A DNA stretch of 64,000 nucleotides from the NCBI GenBank assembly GCA_024752435.1, contig CP103037.1, positions 1,984,001 to 2,048,000 of the forward strand, read 5' to 3'. Shown here piece by piece: positions 59,553-64,000 of this stretch (positions are counted from its first letter, which is position 1; every line of letters starts with the position of its first letter). The translations under genes were made by a program, and so were the position numbers. Source of the stretch: Allantophomopsis cytisporea. Lineage: Eukaryota; Ascomycota; Leotiomycetes; Phacidiales; Phacidiaceae. The notes under the pieces were generated by a model that was not told the origin of the DNA, made no database searches, and was given only the letters and a program-made list of their open reading frames with translations.

Positions 59553-61406
59553 TTACTGTTGCATGGCGTCGGTGTAATAATTGTTTTGCTGAGCTGCATC
59601 CACATCCATAAGTTGTCCCATCTCATTGTTCGCCGACTTTTCATCTGGAAATGCGTCATCCCCCGGTGATCCGTCTAACCCCCTACTAACCACGAAATCC
59701 GGCGGAACTGCAGAGCCAAATGTGTCTCTTCTATTCTTCTTCCTCATACCTGTACCACTTGCATTATCTCCTCTCCCATTCATCCACAATCCAGCATCAG
59801 AGGTAACACCCTGTCGAAGTTCCTGCTGGAACAATTCTGGCGTTCGAAGCAGAGGTAAGAGTGTCCTTGTCTCATACCATCTGCCCTTGATATCCTGCAG
59901 ACTACGCTTGGCGGATTTCTCTATCATCACCCATTCCGAAAATATACGCTTGCCCGCATTCTCTGCTGTTTCATTGCGGAATCGAAGATCAGCGACCATT
60001 CTTGGTGGTAGATTCGGTATTGGCCAATCCTTGCGATCTTTGTATTGATTTACCCCATCCACAAACTTGTAGACATCACCAACAAATGTGACATTGGACG
60101 TTCCGCCGATGGTAGTCTCGATCATGCTCTGGATGACCATGATCACGTTATCGTTGTTGGAAACCTTTAATCGAACGGGCTCGCCGACCCAGACTTTCTC
60201 TGCCCCCAAAAACATGCCGTTGAAGTAGGCTTCACTTGGCGCAGCCCCATTTGGACTGGGGATCCTCTCATACAGTGAATAGCTTGCATCAATGGATTTT
60301 GCTGCAAGAATACTTCCATCTACCTCAGCATCACCAGTGCCAAATTCCTTCCGCAGGACACGATCCCACGGTACCTGCTCATATGTGTATCCGGCAAGAG
60401 CAGCATGTGTAGGACTCGGAACACTCCAAGCTAGCCATGGTCGGATCTCGGTTTGTCCCTTGATTTGTGGTGCTGGGTGGCCCAATGGATGTGATAAAGG
60501 TTGGATAAAATACTGGGCTTTATTATTCTGAACCTGTCGTTTGCTGATAACAGCCAATCCCCAGGCTGGCCCCTTACTGAACCATATTAATTCTCCTTGT
60601 CTGTATAGAAATGGACTGTTCGCATCGCTATCGCGTTGTTGTTCTCGTGATCTTATGGGACCAGCAGGTGCAGCCGGAGCAGGTCGATCGTTCGTGTTTG
60701 TTACTAAGTCATTGTCAGATATGCCGAGTAATGTGGGAATGAATGCTCACCCTGACTAGGAGCAGATTGAGGTAGTATAGGAGGCTTGGTCTCCTTTTTG
60801 ACAGGTGCTTCTCCCACCACTTCAAGCTCTCCGCCGTCATCATCCTCATCGGGTGCACAAATTCTGCAAGAGCAGTTCATGGGATCTCCTTCTGTGTCGG
60901 TCAATAACCAAAGGAGATGAGGAAAGAATTCGGCAGGACTTCGATATCTTTTCTTTCGTCCTTCTGGATGTCCGTACAGATAAGCATCCTGACGATCGTG
61001 AACACCGGCCGCATGATTGCCTTGAGATTTGGTCTTCTCTCCAGTTTTCTTGTCGACAGTATACTTTACATGCTCCCAGAGTACATAGCCATCGGGAAGA
61101 TCTTTAAGAATGTATATCTTGTCTATGCTTATCAGCATAATTTGTAGCAGCACATAATTGAAACTCACTATGATGCTCTTTCTCACCAAGCAAATGCATA
61201 GTCATGCCCCCAAGCTTCCTTCTCCAGTCAATAGACTTTTGATCATTGTGGCCTACTTTCTTATAACAATCCACAACTCCTTTGGCATTTGGTGTCTCTT
61301 CCAGCTGCTTCGGCGTAGGTTGATTCAACTCTCTCGCACCCAGCTTAGTCTTGTATTCAAGCAATCCGTCTGAGCGACAGACTACAATAGGGTGGTAAGG
61401 TGCCAT
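59553..61406 (-). CDS. Clr2-like transcription-silencing protein
   Basis: On the minus strand, exons 61406-61169, 61122-60751 and 60703-59553 join in phase to 586 residues. The N-terminal domain (about 20-190) carries the marks of the cryptic loci regulator 2 family: WRRKLGGM, then ILKDLPDGYVLWEHVK, a DAYLYGHPEGRKKRYRSP stretch, and FFPHLLWLLTD with CSCRIC just after. A linker rich in Pro and acidic residues leads to a second domain from about 215 (GELIWFSKGPAWGLAVI, a chromatin-reader-like start), ending in disordered sequence. In fission yeast Clr2 is a subunit of the SHREC complex that silences heterochromatin with Clr1, Clr3 and Mit1. It would act in the nucleus. The assignment rests on recognised motifs; complex membership here is inferred. 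Confidence 0.8.
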
Positions 61407-62135
61407 GAGTCAAGCCTGTGGGGAGGAGGCAATCGAGCTTTCTGGCAAGTTTGCGCTCAAGCAAATCGATGTTGTTTGGGAGGGCCGTCCAATTCGTAGA
61501 GATGCCTCTCGATCTTCAATAGCATATGCACATATTAATGAGGCAGTCTATGGTTCTTCAGTCTGTTGTGCATGCAAATACATGCACTTGAAGACCTCGT
61601 TATGTGTGTGCTGAAGATTTACCTTGTCACCTAAAGATGACGCGGGGATTGAATGGCGAGAATGGCCTGAACTCTCGTGTTCTCTCAGCCTCGCTACTTT
61701 GAGATGCGCTAACAAAGAGCAGTCCGGGGCTCTGGTGTGGCCGCACAAGGATTCTTTTTGTTTCGCGCAAAGTTAATTGTTCGGACCACTAAGCTAGACG
61801 CGACGACGCGCCAGACAAGGCAAGGCTGGCATCGCCTTCGCATTCATTGCAAGGCTTCGTTCATGAATTCATCGCGAAGGCTTTGGAATTCACAACACCA
61901 ACATCACACCACAGCATTAGCTTGACGACGCTCACAGTATCCTAGAGCGATAGCATAGCGCTCATAGCGCATTACTGCGCTTCAACGAAAAAATCACGCT
62001 CATTTCCTGAGCATTTTCATCCAATTGCTTACTACCCTTGTTCACTTCGTTCACATTGCAATTACACATAGTATGCCACAGACTGCCATCTCAATTCTCT
62101 CCAGAATCTTGCCGCCAGACAAACTCCATCACAAA
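61407..62135. other. Shared upstream region of the Clr2-like and SNF2 genes
   Basis: The two genes diverge from about 730 bases. It includes short repeats of AGCGCATAGCGC type near 61945-61985, and no other gene is convincing. Small plus ORFs here (61405-61614, 61737-61925) have no motif. Confidence 0.5.
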
Positions 62136-64000
62136 ATGTCAGCTCCTCGTTCTATGAGGGGTAGGGCAAAAACTCCAGTCACATACGCTGAGTCGGACGC
62201 ATCAGCCTCGCCTTTTGCGACACCAGGAAGCCCACGCAAGCTCGTCGTCTTAGGCGACAGCGACGAAGATGATTACGAAATCGAAGATGTCCGGGTAGTT
62301 GAGCGACAATCGTCTGCGGGACATAGCCTTCGCCCACGACCCTCACTCAACTTATCACAGAAAGCACTTGAGAACGGGGACAAGAGCCGAAAGACCAAGA
62401 GTAGAGGTGGCATCCTGTTCGAAAAACAATCAAGAAGGAAGTCAAAAAAGTCGACGCCGCGCCGAGTTTCGAACAATACCGGAATTGAGCTTACACCTAT
62501 CATGACATCTCGAAATGCTATTAGAGCTCAGATTGCGAACACTACAGCCGCGCAACGTGATCAGTTCTTCGTCGAGAAGAAGGATTACTTCCTCCCGCTC
62601 CTCCCCGAAAACAACTACATCACAAAAACAGAGAGCCGACTCGAAAATCTGACTGGCGAAGAGAAGGCAAAGCTTCCCAAAGTGGTCGCATACGAGGAAC
62701 TCACAGAACAACCAAAGGGTATTACTGCTACTATGAAGCCATACCAATTATCAGGACTATCTTTCATGGTCTATTTACATCGTAATGGTCTCTCAGGTAT
62801 CCTTGGAGACGAGATGGGACTTGGGAAGACCTTGCAAACCATTTCATTGATCCAGTACTTAAAGGAAAATGAACCAACTCCTCCTGGAGATCAAATTCGT
62901 CCGTTCTTGGTCATTTGTCCTCTTTCCGTATTAAGCTCTTGGATGGCTGAGACGCGCAAGTGGGCTCCTGGACTTAAAGTTCTCAGATTTCATGGTGCGT
63001 ATACTACATTGACCTTGCGTTCTCTTCTAACCTCTGGTTCTTGTTCTCGAGGTCTTTTGCTAAACTTATAACCAGGTCCAATCAAGGAGAGAGATCGTTT
63101 GAAGAAGATTGCAGCTGGCGAGATTGATATGTACGGAAATGTCACCATGAAAGCCAAGAAGAAAGCCAATGCAAGACGAACAGCTTCTGGACATCAGGTC
63201 ATATCTCTCGATTCTGACTATGAAGATGAAGAGGTTGCTCGAGGTGTGGACGTAGTAGTTACAACTTATGAGTCTTACCTCTCAGAGCAGAGCTGGTTTA
63301 AGCGCGCATTCGTCTGGCGATATGTGGTTCTGGATGAAGGCCACAAGATCAAGAACGACAAGAGCTTAGTCTCTGGCGCTTTACAAGGTCTGCAAGCTGA
63401 GTACCGTCTCATCTTGACAGGAACCCCTTTGCAGAACAACTTGGCGGAGCTCTGGGCCTTACTTCATTGGTTGTATCAAGATGTCTTTACCGAGCAGAGT
63501 TACGATCTGTTCCAGAACTCTTTCAACCTCACTAAGGGGTTATTCGAAAACAATGTTCTCGAAAACTCACGTCATCTGCTTGAGCTCATAATGCTTAGAA
63601 GAATGAAGAACTCTCCTGGAGTCGACCTTAATCTACCACCAAAGTCGGAGGTACTACTTTTTGTTCCCCTGACTCCAATGCAACGTTTTTGGTATACGAG
63701 ACTCATCACACGAGCTGATCAGGGATTGTTGGATGAGCTATTTAGCGGCGCCAAAGACAAAGAGGAGCAAGCCATGAAAGCTGAAGGGGATGCTGAAGCT
63801 GCATTGATCAAGAAGGATGCCGAGGCTCTAGCCATTCTTGAGCAAGACCCGGTCGAAGGTAGCGATGAGTGGAAGGAATCGCGTGAAATTTTGAAGCGAA
63901 CTATTGAGCGTGAGAATATGGCTGATGTCACCAATTCTTCGAGGAAATCATCTTGGCAGAAACTCATGAACTTGCTGATGCAACTTCGCAAGGTGAGCTC
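62136..64000 (+). CDS. SNF2-family chromatin-remodelling ATPase (5' part; runs off the window)
   Basis: Exon 1 is 62136-62994 and exon 2 is 63076-63992, where a GTGAGC donor follows, so the third exon lies beyond the window. About 592 residues are visible. The ATP site is GDEMGLGKTLQ (motif I) and the DExH box is DEGH (motif II), preceded by VVTTYESYL and followed by LTGTPLQNNLAELWALLHWL (motif III region). The early part is a basic, Ser-rich tail with acidic SDEDDYEIED. Residues after PPKSEVLLFVPLTPMQ include a charged, coiled insertion (about 500-580) before LMNLLMQLRK, the usual region before the helicase C domain. The start may be 62136 (MSAPRSMRG) or an in-frame ATG at 62073. It resembles ISWI/SMARCA5-like fungal ATPases. 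Helicase C and any SANT/SLIDE domains are not visible. Confidence 0.9.

Noticed and set aside
62073..62135. Upstream in-frame ATG of the SNF2 gene
   Set aside because: It would add 21 residues that look like translated leader; the start at 62136 begins a typical basic N-terminus. Not excluded.
1..64000. CRISPR arrays, operons, bacterial ribosome sites
   Set aside because: The window is eukaryotic with spliced genes; no direct-repeat/spacer array is present.

Overview
The window looks like nuclear DNA of a filamentous ascomycete. The genes have short introns (about 43-140 nt) with GT..AG ends and CTAAC/CTGAC-like branch sites. Secreted plant-polymer enzymes, an AA9 monooxygenase, a Pir cell-wall protein, a Clr2 heterochromatin factor and a methyltransferase/esterase-type non-reducing PKS relic all fit Pezizomycotina. 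I lean towards Leotiomycetes (Helotiales/Sclerotiniaceae-like), but that is inference. Coordinates of spliced genes are outer bounds; exon ends are given in the evidence and were checked for reading phase.

Layout. 1-9 kb: an AT-rich, decayed region. It holds a minus-strand relic of the C-terminal part (ACP-methyltransferase-esterase) of a non-reducing polyketide synthase (about 1440-4065), an unidentified plus-strand ORF (5111-5462), an intact epoxide hydrolase (6514-7849) and a minus-strand O-methyltransferase relic (8272-8740). Together these look like the remains of a secondary-metabolite cluster. 8.7-14.3 kb: no gene seen. 14.3-24 kb: four-line block of a pepsin-fold membrane protein lacking its first catalytic Asp, a secreted heme peroxidase, and a Ufo1-like F-box/WD40/UIM protein. 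24-30.8 kb: AT-rich, with a perfect 43-bp palindrome and one small two-exon gene. 30.8-46 kb: ABCC transporter, AA9 LPMO, an MFS transporter whose model needs a 2-nt micro-exon, an ankyrin-like gene, argininosuccinate lyase, and a Pir cell-wall protein. 46-55 kb: a 9-kb stretch with simple repeats and no convincing gene. 55-64 kb: GH27 alpha-galactosidase, nitrilase, a tRNA-Cys with an intron, and a divergent pair of chromatin genes, Clr2-like (minus) and an SNF2 ATPase (plus) that runs off the end of the window.

How the genes relate. The secreted LPMO, alpha-galactosidase and peroxidase suit life on plant material. The PKS and O-methyltransferase relics beside an intact epoxide hydrolase suggest a pathway lost by decay. 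The distant ABCC pump may be general detoxification and is not shown to be linked. The Clr2/SNF2 pair share one intergenic promoter region, which suggests but does not prove co-regulation.
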